From Trachythela sp. YZ-2020 (taxonomy: Eukaryota; Cnidaria; Anthozoa; Malacalcyonacea; Clavulariidae), in the NCBI GenBank assembly GCA_016169945.1, contig JADLSH010000367.1, forward strand, positions 3,038,001 to 3,102,000: DNA of 64,000 bases, given 5' to 3'. Below the pieces are notes generated by a model. That model did no database searches and was not told the DNA's origin. It saw only the letters and a program-made list of their open reading frames with translations. The translations under genes and the position numbers were made by a program. This document shows, one piece after another, positions 21,701 to 36,700 of this stretch (positions are counted from its first letter, which is position 1; each line of letters starts with the position of its first letter).

Positions 21701-24700
21701 AGCTTGTTGTCTTAAGAAATGTGTCCATTTCTGCCCACAGTTGCTGATATTGTTCAGCTCTAGAAAACATAAAACACAAGTTTTATAACAAGCTTCCAAG
21801 CATCTTATGTAGGATGTCGTGCTGCAATAAGGATTGATATACAGGTGGTCCTTGGTCATTTTAAGGTATTGGCACGTTAACCTTTATATAGAGTCATATC
21901 GTCTTTATCGATCGCCTTATTGTTACTGCTTACTCATTTAAACAAAATCTTGATCAGTTGGTGTGAGGGCAACAAATCATCACTTTCAGAGTAGATAGGT
22001 ATAGGCATTCTCTTAAAAATCTCTTCTAAAAGTATTGAAATACTTTTGTCCTAATTGCCATAATTTGGACAAGTTGAAATATTGTTGACGCCACCTTAAC
22101 TAACTCTAGAAAGCTAGTGTTTAGTTATACTAAGAAGTTAAATATCGATGAACTAAAATGATATATATGTTATTTACCGGATGGTAAACAGGATATATGT
22201 TATTTTCCAGAGGTCTCAAAAACGGCCCGAGGCCGAAGGCCGTTTTTGAGACCGAGGGAAAATATTTTTTCAGTACGGACCGACCTAAACGGTAAATAAC
22301 GTTTCTATTTTTTTATCGCTTATAACAGAAAAATATACGGAAATTTAGGATACCGTTGACCGTGGTCAGATATCGTAAAAAACCGCCCGCTCACGTAGCC
22401 AATCAAATTGCTGGAAAGCGTAGGATACCGCCCGCTCACAAAAAATAAAAAAAATAAATGAAAGTTATTTCATCGAAAACTATCTGCCTCCTCCGCAGGC
22501 TCTTCTATATGTTAATATAGTATATAATTATATAGATCAAATATAAATATCAGTAATTAGTAAAATTACATAGGTGATTATTGAAAATTCTCAACGCTGA
22601 TTGGTTGCGCTACCTCGGATTAATACGCGATAATCACCTAAAGCGTTTTTAAGCCGCTTTTATCGCAAATATTCAATTAAAATATTTTTGAAATGTGCAT
22701 TTTTTATTTTTTTCCAAATAATCATCTATGTAATTTTACTAAAACAATTATTCGCCTCAGGCTCGGTGAATATCGGTGAATAAAAACCTCGACTTCGTCT
22801 CGGTTTTTATTCACCGATATTCACCTCGCCTTCGGCGAATAATTGTTAATTATAGATCAGTGGTTCGGAGTGCGCGGGCACTGCAAGCCCGATAAAGACG
22901 CACGCCCGCAACTAAGGACGAGCGCGCAAAGGGAAATGGGAAGGCGACAAAATTCAATTATTCTAATTATTCGTTTTCCTCGTTAATTATTCGTTTTTTC
23001 CTCATTAGTTATTTGTTAGCAAGCGACTGGGGACGAGGCAGGAAAACTATTATCAAAGCTGACGTAGTAATACCACAAAACATAATGGGGATATTTTGGG
23101 ACACCTATAATCATCTAATTTGGGGTGCTACTATGAAAGTGTTAGTATATATAGTCGACAGTTTTATATTAAGTGAACTAGGCATGCATGAAAATAAACT
23201 TTTTCTTTCACCTGAAGGCTTTTATTAGCTTTTCAAAATATAGATATTTAATTACCCGAAGTTTTGGGTAGCGGTAGTATTAGTAGTATCATTTATTTAA
23301 TTCAGTCCGGAACGAGAATCGAACCCACGATTTAAGAGGTGAAAGGCTCTTGCTCTGACGACTGTGTCACCGAACCTGGCCCTGCCTTTCTTATGTACAA
23401 CCTCATTAATTTAATGTCTCAAAGTAACGCAAAACCGAATATTTCGTTGTTCTCTGTAGTGCAGAATTAGTATGAAAAGATTTATCATGAATTCAATTAC
23501 CGTTTAGGTCCTTTTCCTCTAGTAAATCCCACAGAGCTAACAGGAAGTGGATCATTTCGACTTTCCATCGCTTGTAATCGATTGATCACCTGAAGGAAAC
23601 AAAGACTGTAAAGGGATATGGCAATAAAAATTTAGTTTCTCTCATTTGAAAGAACTTTTAAAATTATATATAAATCTCCCTTACCGATGTTTCGTATCTT
23701 GCTTAGTTCTTGAGATATTTTGACTTACAACAATGATCTCATTAACGGTGGTTTAGTGACGTCACAAGCAGGGTTAGCCATATAAAACTACTCCTAGGTG
23801 ACCAAATAACAATTAGTAGATTTTTAAAAGTTGTCAGTCAATTTGTTATTTGTGACGTAACATGCATATCCACAAAAATCCAAGATCGCGGACAGCTCGC
23901 TTAAGAAAGATACGAAAAATCGGTAAGGCAGATTTTTACATAATTTTAAAAGTTCTTTCAAATGAGACAAACTAAAATTTTATTGCCATATCCCTTTAAA
24001 TTAGTTATTGTTATATAATAAAAACTCAAATAAAAAGTAAATATCAAGATTTTTTCTCGGCATCTTGTTCGATAGGACTGATAGTAGAAGGTGTTTGTAA
24101 AATATTCGAACGAAAATTTATATACATTTTTAGACCTAGCCAGGAGCAGTTGCGAAAAAAGCAACTTTAGGCCCTCAGCAGGAATCCCTGGCAGGAATCG
24201 AAATGCTCAGCAACTGGACTCTGTAGTTCAGTTGGTTATATATAGGCGAAATAGACCTTTCTCCATAAGGCCAGTGGATCACGTGATCTTTGTAAATAAT
24301 GAATGTCATTGATCAATTTTGAAGATGTCTGAACTTCTGCAACAGCCAACCAAATCAGTCCACGCATTATCAAAGGTCTATTCAAAACGTCAATTCAATA
24401 TTATATAAAGAACCATCATAATGCATATGCACTACAATGTGAAGGTCCTACTCTACCTTCGTGCATTCATTGACATCTTCGTCTGTTAGATGTTCTTTAA
24501 ATATAATCGTTGTTAATGGTTCTAAAAGCTACAAAGAAACGCAAAAATAATAACATAAATATTATCCAAATTTCATACTACCCGATCGTGTATACAGCAC
24601 CTGGCATCTTAATTGAGACCTACTAAGCAGTGTGCATTATGATTATTATCAGTATATACAAATGTCAGTTTACTGTGATGTGTCATAAATCAAAGCAAGA

Positions 24701-27700
24701 GTAATTATAAATTACCGTCATTAAATTGAAGAGTAAAGTATCGCTAATGATCATTGGCCACATCCGAGTACAACGTTCCAGTCGAGATGTAGCTACAATA
24801 AAGGCACAAACAAACACAATATTCTAAAAAGATACCGAAGCACCAAAACGTTGCTTAAACTATCGGGTTTCACGCATGACGGTCAAAATGTTTGGTTAAA
24901 TCTTTCTAAATTTCACTTTTGTATCTTTAAGGCTGCATTCAAAGGCCGCGTTTTTCGACGTGCCTATAATACGCACGCGGAAAACCACATGCACAAATGT
25001 ACAGACTTAGTGTTCTGTTTGCATTAAGTGCGCATTTGTTAACGTATCTATTAAATATATAAAATTTAGAAAGGTTTAAAACTTTTCCGTGCACATAAAT
25101 AAGTACGTATAGAAAATGCAAGGCTGTAAAGGAGCATTTACCAAAACCATTTTCATTATAAAATTTCTAATAGAAATGTACATAAGCCCTGGGCATTACT
25201 GAATAAACCAAATGTTACATTTGGGTCACAGTTATGATTATAAAGCAAACTTTGAAAAGGCAGTAGATGACGTCATCGCTCGCAACATACCAACCAAAAT
25301 ATCGAGTTCAACACGAATAGTGAACTGCTCGATTCGCTCACAGGAATAAATAAATACTCAAGTATGACTGGATTACTGCGCATAAATAGAAAAGGTTTCA
25401 AATGTATCAAAACCTGGCAAGCAGAAAAAAACTCTTACCTTTCTCCAATGGTATAATTCCTTTCGGTTTTGTCCCAGTTAAAGGCGCGAGTCTGTTGCTT
25501 TTCATGAACTCTCCAAAGTCCTAGGAACAAGAGAAAATTATTGGTCAAGTTAAATATAAACATCGAAATTTTGCAACAGTTTCTTATACTTTACATCACC
25601 AACACTCACATTCATAGGATAATAGATTACCGACTGTATATATATATATATACAAATATATAGGACTCAATCAGTTTTCTTTCCTAACAGCTGAATTCAA
25701 CAATACAACTTTTCTGCGTACACCGAATTTTAAGATTTGAAAGAATTTTGCAAAACTGCGCAACTACCAATTTATAAATACGTGCATGTCTTGTACTACA
25801 ATTGCATACATACTAAAATACATTCTTCACCATTTACTCCATTTGAAAAACAATCTGATTTTTTTGAATATATAAACGTTTATAAACTCATGCAAAACGT
25901 ACAAAATCTCCTACGAAGACTTTTTGTCAAACACTTCCGGCCGTTTTCTGGCACTATAGCACAAATATTTCATAATATTGATCGCACATGATGGAGTATA
26001 CATGATGCACATTTGGATTAATGTAGTACGCACGTAAAAACTGATATCATTTAAATTCGATCACTGCAATAACAGAGCAAATTAACAAACAACCGAAAAA
26101 GAAAAGTGAAAAGTTATCACCTGGAACCTGCAGTGAAACAGTCATAATCTTACATTTATTCTATAGTCTGTAACTCTTCCTCCACATCCCTCACTAATGG
26201 AAGGAGGATCTTCCAAAGGACATCTGTTATTACCAAGACAATGAATGTATAGATCACCTGAAAACAATATCGACAAACAACAAATAATCAACTTGTTTAA
26301 GGGTTTGTATTTATAGTGTCGCTAATATAGGGCTTTCTTAGCACAATTTGAATTTTGAAAAATTACTAAACGATCTCAAACAATGAAAAAACATCTATTT
26401 GTAATTATAATGGAACCAATTTAGTGTGAAGTTAAACGTTTGGAGGCTTCTTAGGGATTTCCAACGCTGGAGGCTGGAAACCCTTAAAATTATTATTATT
26501 ATCATTATTCATTTTTATTATTTATTATTATTATTTGTTATTATTAAAATTCTTTCCACATGCACGTGGTAGCCTATTCAGTGACAAATACATACAATAC
26601 TGATTTTCAAAGGGCCGTGTACACAATATAATACAAAAACAAAAATAATTATATCAACTATGGGAAATAGAACATTAGAACATCGCTATTACCAGAACTA
26701 TATGTACATACGAAATCTTAAGCAAATATCAACTATAGCCTATAATCCGTTTAAAAGAGGACACTGATAATTGTTGGTGATTATCAGTTATTTCACTAGA
26801 TAATTCGTTCCATAATTTTGCAGCTCTGTACGAAAAGCTTCTTTTGAGGAAATTTGTCGTAGGTTTTGGAAGCGCCAGTTTAGTGCTATCACTTCTTAGA
26901 CAGTAATTATTGTTCTCGCATTTTGTAAATAATTCTGCAAGATAATCCGGTAATCGCCCGGTTAATGCTTTAAATGTCATTGTTATTTCTTGATTTTTTA
27001 AGGTTTCTTCGATTGGTATCCAATCAAGATTTTCTACAATTTGTGTGGAACGAACATCATGCATATGTGTGCCCAGTTATCACACGCGCCGCTCTCCTTT
27101 GCAGCTTTGATAACTTATTTATAATATTATTAGATTCATCGTTCCAAATTGTCGAGCAATAATTAAAGTGAGACAACGTACACTAATGCATTATGCATTT
27201 TTATTAGTGTATGCCTAGGAATACGCAGTAAATAGGCGCGCGCTGGAGACTAACATGACACGACATTGTCCGCGCGTGAACATTTGAAGCCACTGCAGAA
27301 GGGGGGGAGGATGTTTTACCACAACCTTCGCGATGATAAGAGTAACAAATGTTATTTAACAGCGATACCTACCAGCATGGCTAGTCAATACATGCGATAT
27401 TAGTTTATTTCCAGACTTCTTAGGCTGTTCCAGAAACACATTCCTTCCTAAAAGTACATTTGATTTTATTATATCAGTTCAATACTTTACTAAAATACGA
27501 CCAAAATATTTCAAGTCAATAATTTAAAATCTTGGCAGAAAAAGACACTTCTAGCAATTAGGCCAAAACCTACTTGCTAGCCCGTTGTGAAGGTTTGTAT
27601 CTAATTCGGAATCATTCTGATTGGTTGCAAGCACTCACAGCTTGCATGAGTGTCGACTCTTACAAAAAAACCTCAAGGTAAAAATACTGGATGTGTTTCC

Positions 27701-30700
27701 TAACAAAGTTTGGTCTATTTCTTTAATATAAATATTGATTAATATAATATTTACTGTAAATATATTGCTTCGTTGGGTCCAATTCATGCTACACTGTAAA
27801 TAACAATTCAGATTTTTGTATTCTTAACTATGTTTTCAAAAAAAAATGTTATGAGTGAAAAATACGAACGCTAATGGCGCATGCGTACTGTCACCTGTCC
27901 CTATATATAAGTGGGTTTTAGTCAACTTCGAATATACTGATAGTTACATATTGGGAGGATGCATTTCATGTATTCGCATACCAGCCCGTTACCAGCAGAG
28001 CTTCCACTCGGAAGGAAATTTCCTTCCAAAAGGAAATTTTGGCATTTGGAAGGAAAAATAAGAGGAAATGAGATTTGGAAGGAAATTGGAAGGAAATTTG
28101 GCCATTTCGAAGGAAAAGGGAAGGAAATTTTACAATTTAAACTTTTTCAGTAATTTCTAGTAATTTAATAATGGTTAAACACTTTATTATGAACTTTTGA
28201 GTTAAAAAACATGTATAAAAATAATACATCGAATATTTACATAACCATCAAGGATGAATGGGGGTAATTTGGGACTTAACAGGTCTTCAGTGGGTGAGTA
28301 GAGTACTTGTACATAAATAACGCGGGCTCAATTTTTTTCGCGGGTTTTTAAAAACTAAAAACAAACAGTCGAAAAAAGGGAAACTGTAATTTCTAAACCA
28401 AAAAAAAGTAATTTGTAAATTATAATGGCTTATATTGAGTCAACTTCTGAGTCAAGCTCATCAGAAGATGTTTTTTCAGGTTAATTATCCTTATTCAAAT
28501 TAATTTTGAACGGTATAGACTAATGACTATATACTACTCTACTCTGTAGTGATCTGGATACTTGAATTTTGTACCGTACAATGGTTAATTATTTTTCTAA
28601 TATTAAATTAGAGATTCACTATTTGAATACTGCAGTACACCTTCAATTTACATCGGGAGTACAGTACAATACAAAATTTATTATACTATTTTAAAAAAAA
28701 TTGGAAGGAAAAATGGAAGGAAATTTAGGATTTTGGGAAGGAAATTCTGCGAAAAAAAAGGACAAAAACGAGACATTTTACTTTGCCAAAGTGGAAGCAC
28801 TGGTTACCAGGCCAACACATATCGTGAATAATTTGATCAATGCGATAACTGTCTTCACTAATAAAGTTGACCGAGATGTACTGCATGCACAGTCGCATGC
28901 AGTGGACGCCCCTCACTTAACACAAATAACCAACTATGACAAATTATTAGCAATTGGTATTTAATATGAAAACGGCAACAAATCAATATGTTAGACAACG
29001 TTTACCCAAATAAAGTAAGAATAATGATGTACAAACCTTGTAAGAGAAAAGAAACGAGGCAGGCTGCTGGACGGCTATTCACCTAAAATTAAAATGTAAG
29101 GAAATACTTCTCACAAGAAATACAATAACCTTACTCTTGTCGTACTCAATTTCAGACTGGCAGGCAGGTTGGTAGGGTGAAATACTTTTTTCTGTTCGTT
29201 AAAGTTACAAATTTCGTTCCAAAGTTTGCAAACAAGCACCAGGTAAAATGAAGCAGGCAATCAAATGTCTAATAGGCTTTCTCACGCCATGCGATCAGGC
29301 CTTGTCCGCTATTTTTGGTTGGCAAACCGCACACGGACAGTGCTCGGCAACAGGCGAAAGAGTGAATTTGGTGAAGTAAAAACACAGTAGTAACAGTACT
29401 ATTGTTTATAAGTACTATTTACTTCATTAAATAAGTCCTTCGCTTGTTGTCATAGTCTCGGCTGCTGCGCGATTTGCCACCCAAAATTGGTGGACAAGGC
29501 CTGGTCGCATGGCGTAAGAAAGGCCAATTGATCCAATGATTCTCAAGATACGGTAACGTAAAATGGAAAATAGTAAAGAATAGGAACGTCGAAAGTAAAA
29601 AATGCAGATTCAACCTTTATGTCAACTATAGGTTGCATGCAATTTAACACAGAAAGATCCAATTACAAGTATTCGCAGTTAATTTTCGCTTATTAATTAA
29701 TCACATGTTTCTACTGTATAAGTTAAGCTATTCTCATACAACTTCTATATATCTCTTTCCATATATCTATATCTATATAACTAAGTCACAATATAACATA
29801 GTGCGTTTACTCAATGATCATCCTGCATGTACAAGGTTAATAAGTTACCAATAAAATACTTCTAGTACATACCTCTGCAACTGTAAATCTAAACGCTCCA
29901 ATACAGTGCTGTAGTTCTAAAAATAAAGATTTTTAGTCAATTTGTAGATATAGCATGCTTATATAGCAATCCTGTCTTAACAACATGAACCTATAGGCCG
30001 TTGACTTCATGTCGTCCATGCAATATTTAAACCACGAAGTACGAAACTTTAAGCTAACCCGGGTTAACTATAACATCTATATTTTATTAAAATGCTTTAT
30101 TTTTCAAAGAGTCTTGAAACTGCAGATAGACTTCATCACAACCTGGTGTAATGTGAGCTACAATACATTACTCGCTATGAATTACAGTGCTGTACAGATA
30201 AAGCTTACCCATATTATTACTTGCTTTTGGAGTCGTACACCATTTTAATGTGAGAGTGTCTTTTAATATTTCTTGTCGTTGAGAAAGTTCACATGGTCCA
30301 GATATATCTGTACAGTAAATATCTGCGTAAAACAGAAATAGTTGTTGTAAGATCACAGAATTACAGGAACATCTGAAGTTCAGTTTGGAGCTTGCGCAAT
30401 TTATTTATTTATTTTTATTTATTTAGCTTCGCCAACTAGGGCAGGGTCACCACAACAGCATATGCCAATTACTGTGGGTCCTTTTACCTAACCCACCCTG
30501 TCAACTTTCCCTGTGGGAGGAAACCGGAGTACCCGGAGAAAACCCACGACTTTCGGCAGAGCGTTGACTTTACTCTTTTCACTTGAGGACTGGGTTCGAG
30601 TCGCATTGAGAAAATTGATACCATTCAGACTCAGAGACGGATTTTCATATTTTTGTTCGGGGGGTGAACATATATCTGGGGGGTGCTACTGCTTGCTTTG

Positions 30701-33700
30701 GCAGGGGTCTGGAGGCAAAGCCCAGCAAGGCCGTTTTTTCGGGCGAGAGGATGGTAATATATATTATTTGCCAATATATTATTAGGTGCCAAACGCCTCT
30801 GGGGTGTGCAAAACAATTTGGGGGGTGCTCATCCCTCCCCCAGGCCCAGAAAATCCATGTATGTTCAGACTTCAATATTGTTGAAAAATGTGGAAAATAA
30901 AAGAAACTGTAATAATTTTCTTTGATCGCCGTCGTCGCTCGCGACCGTGTCATTCTCGCCGTGAAAAGGTGTGGAACTTAAGCTTCAATGAGGCGGATAT
31001 GATATAAGTCTGGCTAATCTTTTGTTCGTTTGTAAACCATAGTAAGCTATACATTGCTAAATTTCGTTTTTATCTATTTTGATTTCTGCAAACACAGTCA
31101 TATACTCAATAAGGTTTTTGAATGTATATAGTGGTGTGGTTTGTTATAAGATTTTTGAATGTATATAGTGAACAGGACAGGACAGGACAGGACAGGACAG
31201 GACAGGACAGGACAGGACAGGACAGCACAGAACAGCACAGCACAGAACAGCACAGAACAGAACAGAACAGAACAGAACAGAACAGAACAGAACAGAACAG
31301 AACAGAACAGAACAGAACAGAACAGAACAGAACAGAACAGAACAGAACAGAACAGAACAGAACAGAACAGAACAGAACAGAACAGAACAGAACAGAACAG
31401 AACAGAACAGAACAGAACAGAACAGAACAGAACAGAACTTACATATTTACATGACATATAATAAAGAAAAGATTTACAGCGTGCATTTCACTAATCTAAG
31501 TGTTTGATGACAAATTTAATGCACATTTATTTAAATATTATCTTCTGCCGTTCAATTAAATTCGTTCAAGAAATACCCTCGAGAAACGAAAGGGACGCCA
31601 CCCTCAGTCCTTGAAACTCCCGAAATTTCAGGTCGGCAAGAAATTGCCGACCTAAAAGCGATAATTCTCAATCTAGGTCGGCAAATATTTTCAAAACAAA
31701 TAGACAATATCCAAATGAAAATTTAATTTGCTTGCTGCAAATACGCGTATTTATAAACAGCAATTAATTGCAATAGCAAACAAAACAACTAACAAAATGT
31801 ATGAACTCCAATCGAACAGTGCATATACATATAGCATGACCATCAGCAAGCAAATTCCATTGACAGCTAATGACAAGATTGTGAGCACGAAAATATGTAT
31901 TTTCTTGTGCATAAACATGTCAATTTGATACTCGCAAAGCGTATTTTGACTACGCAAGCTTAAATGATCAAAACCTGATAATTAAAACATCATAGTTGAA
32001 AATGCGTATGTGAAAACTGCGTTCGCGGAAAAAAATGCCGAGACGTATTTGAAAGTAGGTCGGCAAAATTTTGCCGACCTAAATCTACACATATCGCTTT
32101 GCAGGTCGGCATTTAGGTCGGCATTGCCGAATGCCGACCTGAGTTTCAAGGAATGCACCCTGCATATACTTACTATACATATCCAACTCATAATGAACAT
32201 CAGCACTATGATATAATTCCACATCATAATTAATTGGACCTCCAGCATGTTGCTCCTCCTGGTAAATAATAAATTTCAAAAATTAAAGGCAAAGAGTTAT
32301 AGTGACTAATGTTCTTCGCGTGATGAGAGAATTTTGTCGGCATGGAGGTCACGTGTACTTCACTTTGCGGTTAATGGTGCATAGCTAAGCCCTGTTTACA
32401 TGCGCCCTCCATGAAGGGCTAGTCCTACCAGTAGGGCTAGATTCCACCTCGTGTTTACATGCGCCCTACCAGTAAGACTGGATTCCACCTCGTGTTTACA
32501 TGTGCCCTCCATGAAGGGCTAGTCCTACCAGTAAGGCTGGATTCCACCTCGTGTTTACATGCGCCCTCCATGAAGGGCTAGCCCTACCAGTAAGACTGGA
32601 TTCCACCTCGTATTTACATGCGCCCTCCATGAAGGGCTAGCCCTACCAGTAAGACTGGATTCCACCTCGTATTTACATGCGCCCTCCATGAAGGGCTAGT
32701 CCTACCAGTAAGGCTGGATTCCACCTCGTGTTTACATGTGCCCTCCATGAAGGGCTAGTCCTACCAGTAAGGCTGGATTCCACCTCGTGTTTACATGTGC
32801 CCTCCATGAAGGGCTAGTCCTACCAGTAGGGCTAGATTCCACCTCGTGTTTACATGCGCCCTCCATGAAGGGCTAGCCCTACCAGTAAGACTGGATTCCA
32901 CCTCGTATTTACATGCGCCCTCCATGAAGGGCTAGACCTACCAGTAAGGCTGGATTCCACCTCGTATTTACAGCAGTTACAGCTGAGTTTTAAATGGCTT
33001 CCCTACAATCATTTATTTTCTTACGAAGTCCAAAATTATATTTTGCCGAGCAAATTTTCGAATAAGAATTAGCAGACAATTGAATATAATTGTTCTAGAG
33101 CTAAATATTTAAATTGATTTAAATGACTTCGAAAACCGGAGTTTGACACAGTTACGGCAAGTTTTTTTACTCAGCCTTACTATGAGGAAATTTCCAGTCC
33201 TAGTAGGCAAGATGTCGGGTAATCAATAGCGAGATCTCGCCTAGGAGGGCTGGCCCTCCTCTCATATAAACGAAAACAATTTTTAATAGGGATTTGAATT
33301 AGCACGCGGGATCTCGCCTAGGAGGGCTAGCCCTTCATGCAGGGCTCATATGAACTCAGTCCTTGTCTAAAATCGACTTATCTTAAGTGACAAATATATA
33401 CAGTACTTATACCATGAAATAAAAAACGGCTTTGAAGAGTTCTTGCATCGTAATTTCAAGAAGAATATGTTGTAACCATTTTTATTATTAGCATGATAAA
33501 ATTACTGGATGCTGATTGGTTGAGAGGAGTACAATTATTTCATTAATTGTACTGCAGTACAATTAATGATTTTCCCGAAACAAACAAAATGGCGGAAATT
33601 TTGCCTCGTGATGTTTGGAAATTTTGCCAAATTGGACTCGCCCCGGCGGCTCGTCCAATTTTGGCAAAGTTTCCAAACATCACTCGTACTATTAATCCCT

Positions 33701-36700
33701 AATTGTACGAGCAACATCGCATGATAACCTATACTTAACGGGTTAAATTATCATGTGACGTTTGTGTTGGCAGGTTTTAGCTCTGCATTTTTACAGCAAG
33801 ATCGAATTTAGATTTAACTAGTAAGATCAATATCATCTGCTCTTTAAAATCACGTCTTCTATATAGCATTTTATGTAATAATCTGACTTCATTCTGCTTT
33901 TCCACTGGTCAAAAGCTACGATATATTAGAGGACAGACGCATGGATGACGCCATTTCACTGACGTAATATCTTTAAGCCAATCACAGCTTTTTCTGAAGC
34001 ATCACAAACCAATGACGCGCTTTGTTTTGTATAGATCATAGATCAAGTCAAATGGCGTATAAATTTCGTTTCGCCGCGCTTCAAAGGCCCAAAATTTTTC
34101 AGAACGAGCTTACTTGAGCATTTTAAACTTTCTTTATTATATAAAACAAATAGATGACATTTTGCCGTGGTTTATACAGTTATTGATATACAAAGGACGT
34201 CATGACGTGGTAAGAACGTCAGTGACCCGTTTGCCCTGGCGGCTCGTGGGCCACCTTTTGTTCTTACCACGTTATGACGTCATTGTCTATCTATGATTGA
34301 ACAACAATTAAAAATGCTATCTGCTTGTGTAACATTACTGGATTTCCACCAGCTTCGTAGTTATTTGATTTACAAAATTTGGCTTGGTTTATATCAGAAT
34401 TACCTTCATCGGGATACCAGTGACAATAGTTGATTTCAGATTAAAATGCCTCTGTACTAGTGACGTCATTTTAAACACAAGTTGTGAAGGTTTCATAATC
34501 TGGACTGATACAGATATATTTGACACTGGCTATAGAAAGCAAGAAGATGCGTTACTAAATACAAACTGACCAATACATGCACAGTCAAAATCATTAAAAT
34601 AACATGCACTAGCAAGCTTTTCAAAGATTGTCAAAGGATGATTAACACGAAAACTGTTCCATTAAAAATTAGTTTGGCTCAAAATTCAAAATTTCATATA
34701 AATTCCATCAAATTAAAATTTTTGGCACAAAATGACTCGTACCTACTAAGTACCTACGTAATGTTAACATGTTTTGTGATTGGTCGTCTGAAACAAAAGT
34801 GATCAGTGTTTATGACTCGTTCTTTAGAAAGACGGTTTCTATAGTTTATTGTCCGTTATTGTCATAACAAACCAATCACAAAGCCTGTTCATATAAGTAC
34901 GCACCGACCCGAATCAATGACTGTATTCCATAAATTTGCACTGCTCCCATTCAATCAGGATTAAAAATTCTGTGATGTATGTTATTAAGAAAGCAAGCAA
35001 TACATTACCTTGAACGTTTTCTCACTAAGTTTTCCACTATCACCACCAATAGGAATATGAATGAATAAGAGGTCAACATAACGTAATGGCGGTGAACTGG
35101 GGATATTAAACCAAAAGAAAAAAATAATTATTACATAATGAAGCAGTGCAGCATTGCTATAAAAACAGTAACACAAATGTAAATTGACATTTCAATGTTA
35201 AGTCCCATAAAGAAGAGTACATTTTCTGGACAAATAATCATTACATTTCATACTCACTGGAAAGCGTGGTTACATATTGTCGACATTGATAAACATGCAA
35301 TTTGTTAATCTTGTACCCTTCTGTCTCTGTAATTACTTACAATAAAACTTACTAGAGATAGACAAAAGCAGTACCTGTTTGATTTTGCAGATTCTGAGAG
35401 TGTTTTGAATGTCTTACACACAACATCTACAACTTCGTCTAACTCATTATCACTAAAAATTATAAATTTCTATATTATATTTAAAATTATAAATAATAAT
35501 AAAAATTATATTTCTATATACTCCAGTGGAAGGAGGTAAAGGAATATAATGCTGTGTCATTATTAATAATACCATCATTTCATGAAAGTCATGACTGACC
35601 CAGAAATGTGTTCCATATAGTATCATCGGAAATATGATGTGTACAGTATCATTACTGAGAGAACTACAGCAGTGTTGTATTGAAATATTTCCCGGCAACG
35701 TCCAAGAGCCAACCTGGAGGTAGAGGTGGGGGATCTTAGATTCTAACTTAGTCAGAAAATATTTGAAAGATAAGGTTGTGCAGCACATGCAAGTAAATCA
35801 AGTAAATCCATTGCTGGTAAAATACTGTATCCCATGGATGTCAGATGTTGGGACCCGCGGGACCCCAATTACCTGCAAGTGACTTGAGCTAATTGCAAAC
35901 GTGGGTCAGAAGGTCTCGACTTTCGCTCGCGCTGGTAGAATGGAAAATATTGTGTGAAAATCTCAATTTTCTCCAGGATCTTTTTGCAATTTTTACACTC
36001 GCAGTGGTCAGATTTGCGTGATTTTCTCCTTCAGGAGTTATGTTTCCTATTGCCAAATTAAATTGCTCAAATTGCTAAAAAATCACACCCCATCCCTCCG
36101 CCGTAGCTCACTCGCCTCGCTCGCAGGGCCAACTACATATTATTTTTGGCCACCTGCAAAAAAGTAAATATACAAGCATGCTGTGTACCCATATAGTATA
36201 CCTTGCAAATGATGTTAGACATATAATTCTTCCTTTATTATCAGTATCGCTGATAACTCGTTTCTTCTGACCAGTATTATCCACAAAAGATCGAAAGGCT
36301 TCTATCAAGCCATGGGTTATTGAGAATTCTTCTTCGGAATCTAGAAGACCGTTTGATCTTAAAGCTGCAAGAGGCTTTAGAACCTGCATAAATAAATAAA
36401 GCAAAATGTAATAGAAGCAAAATGTAATTTACTCATACCTTAAATACCCTGTATTCATATTACGCAGTTTGTTCTTCAGTGAGCTTTAGTGTGTTTTAAC
36501 TAAACATGTGTTTTAGTGAGCTTGTAAACTGAGTTATTAAAGGATGAACATCACTAAATTAAACAAAAGTCTATTTATAGTGGATAGCTACATGTCAGTT
36601 CTAATCTATTCTCCGTATAGAGGTCCAGTAAGGGCCAGCCTGGGTAGCTGAAGCCCGTTTCAGACGCCGCTCCACTAATGTGCCGAACTTAATTGTATTA

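Noticed and set aside
23275..23400. Functional tRNA gene
   Set aside because: A and B boxes are recognisable but the acceptor stem and cloverleaf do not close; a SINE head explains it.
24091..24312. Intact SINE with both pol III boxes
   Set aside because: TAGTTCAGTTGG (A-box-like) is on the opposite strand to the B box, so they cannot form one promoter.
28701..28964. 87-aa + strand ORF
   Set aside because: It starts in GGAAGGAAA repeats and has no recognisable domain; it lies in an INTS13 intron.
31098..31461. 100-119 aa ORFs on both strands
   Set aside because: They are translations of the (AACAG)n microsatellite and change nothing but register.
32393..32972. CRISPR-like array of regularly spaced repeats
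   Set aside because: The 59-bp unit is entirely repeated without unique spacers, and the genome is eukaryotic; it is a minisatellite.
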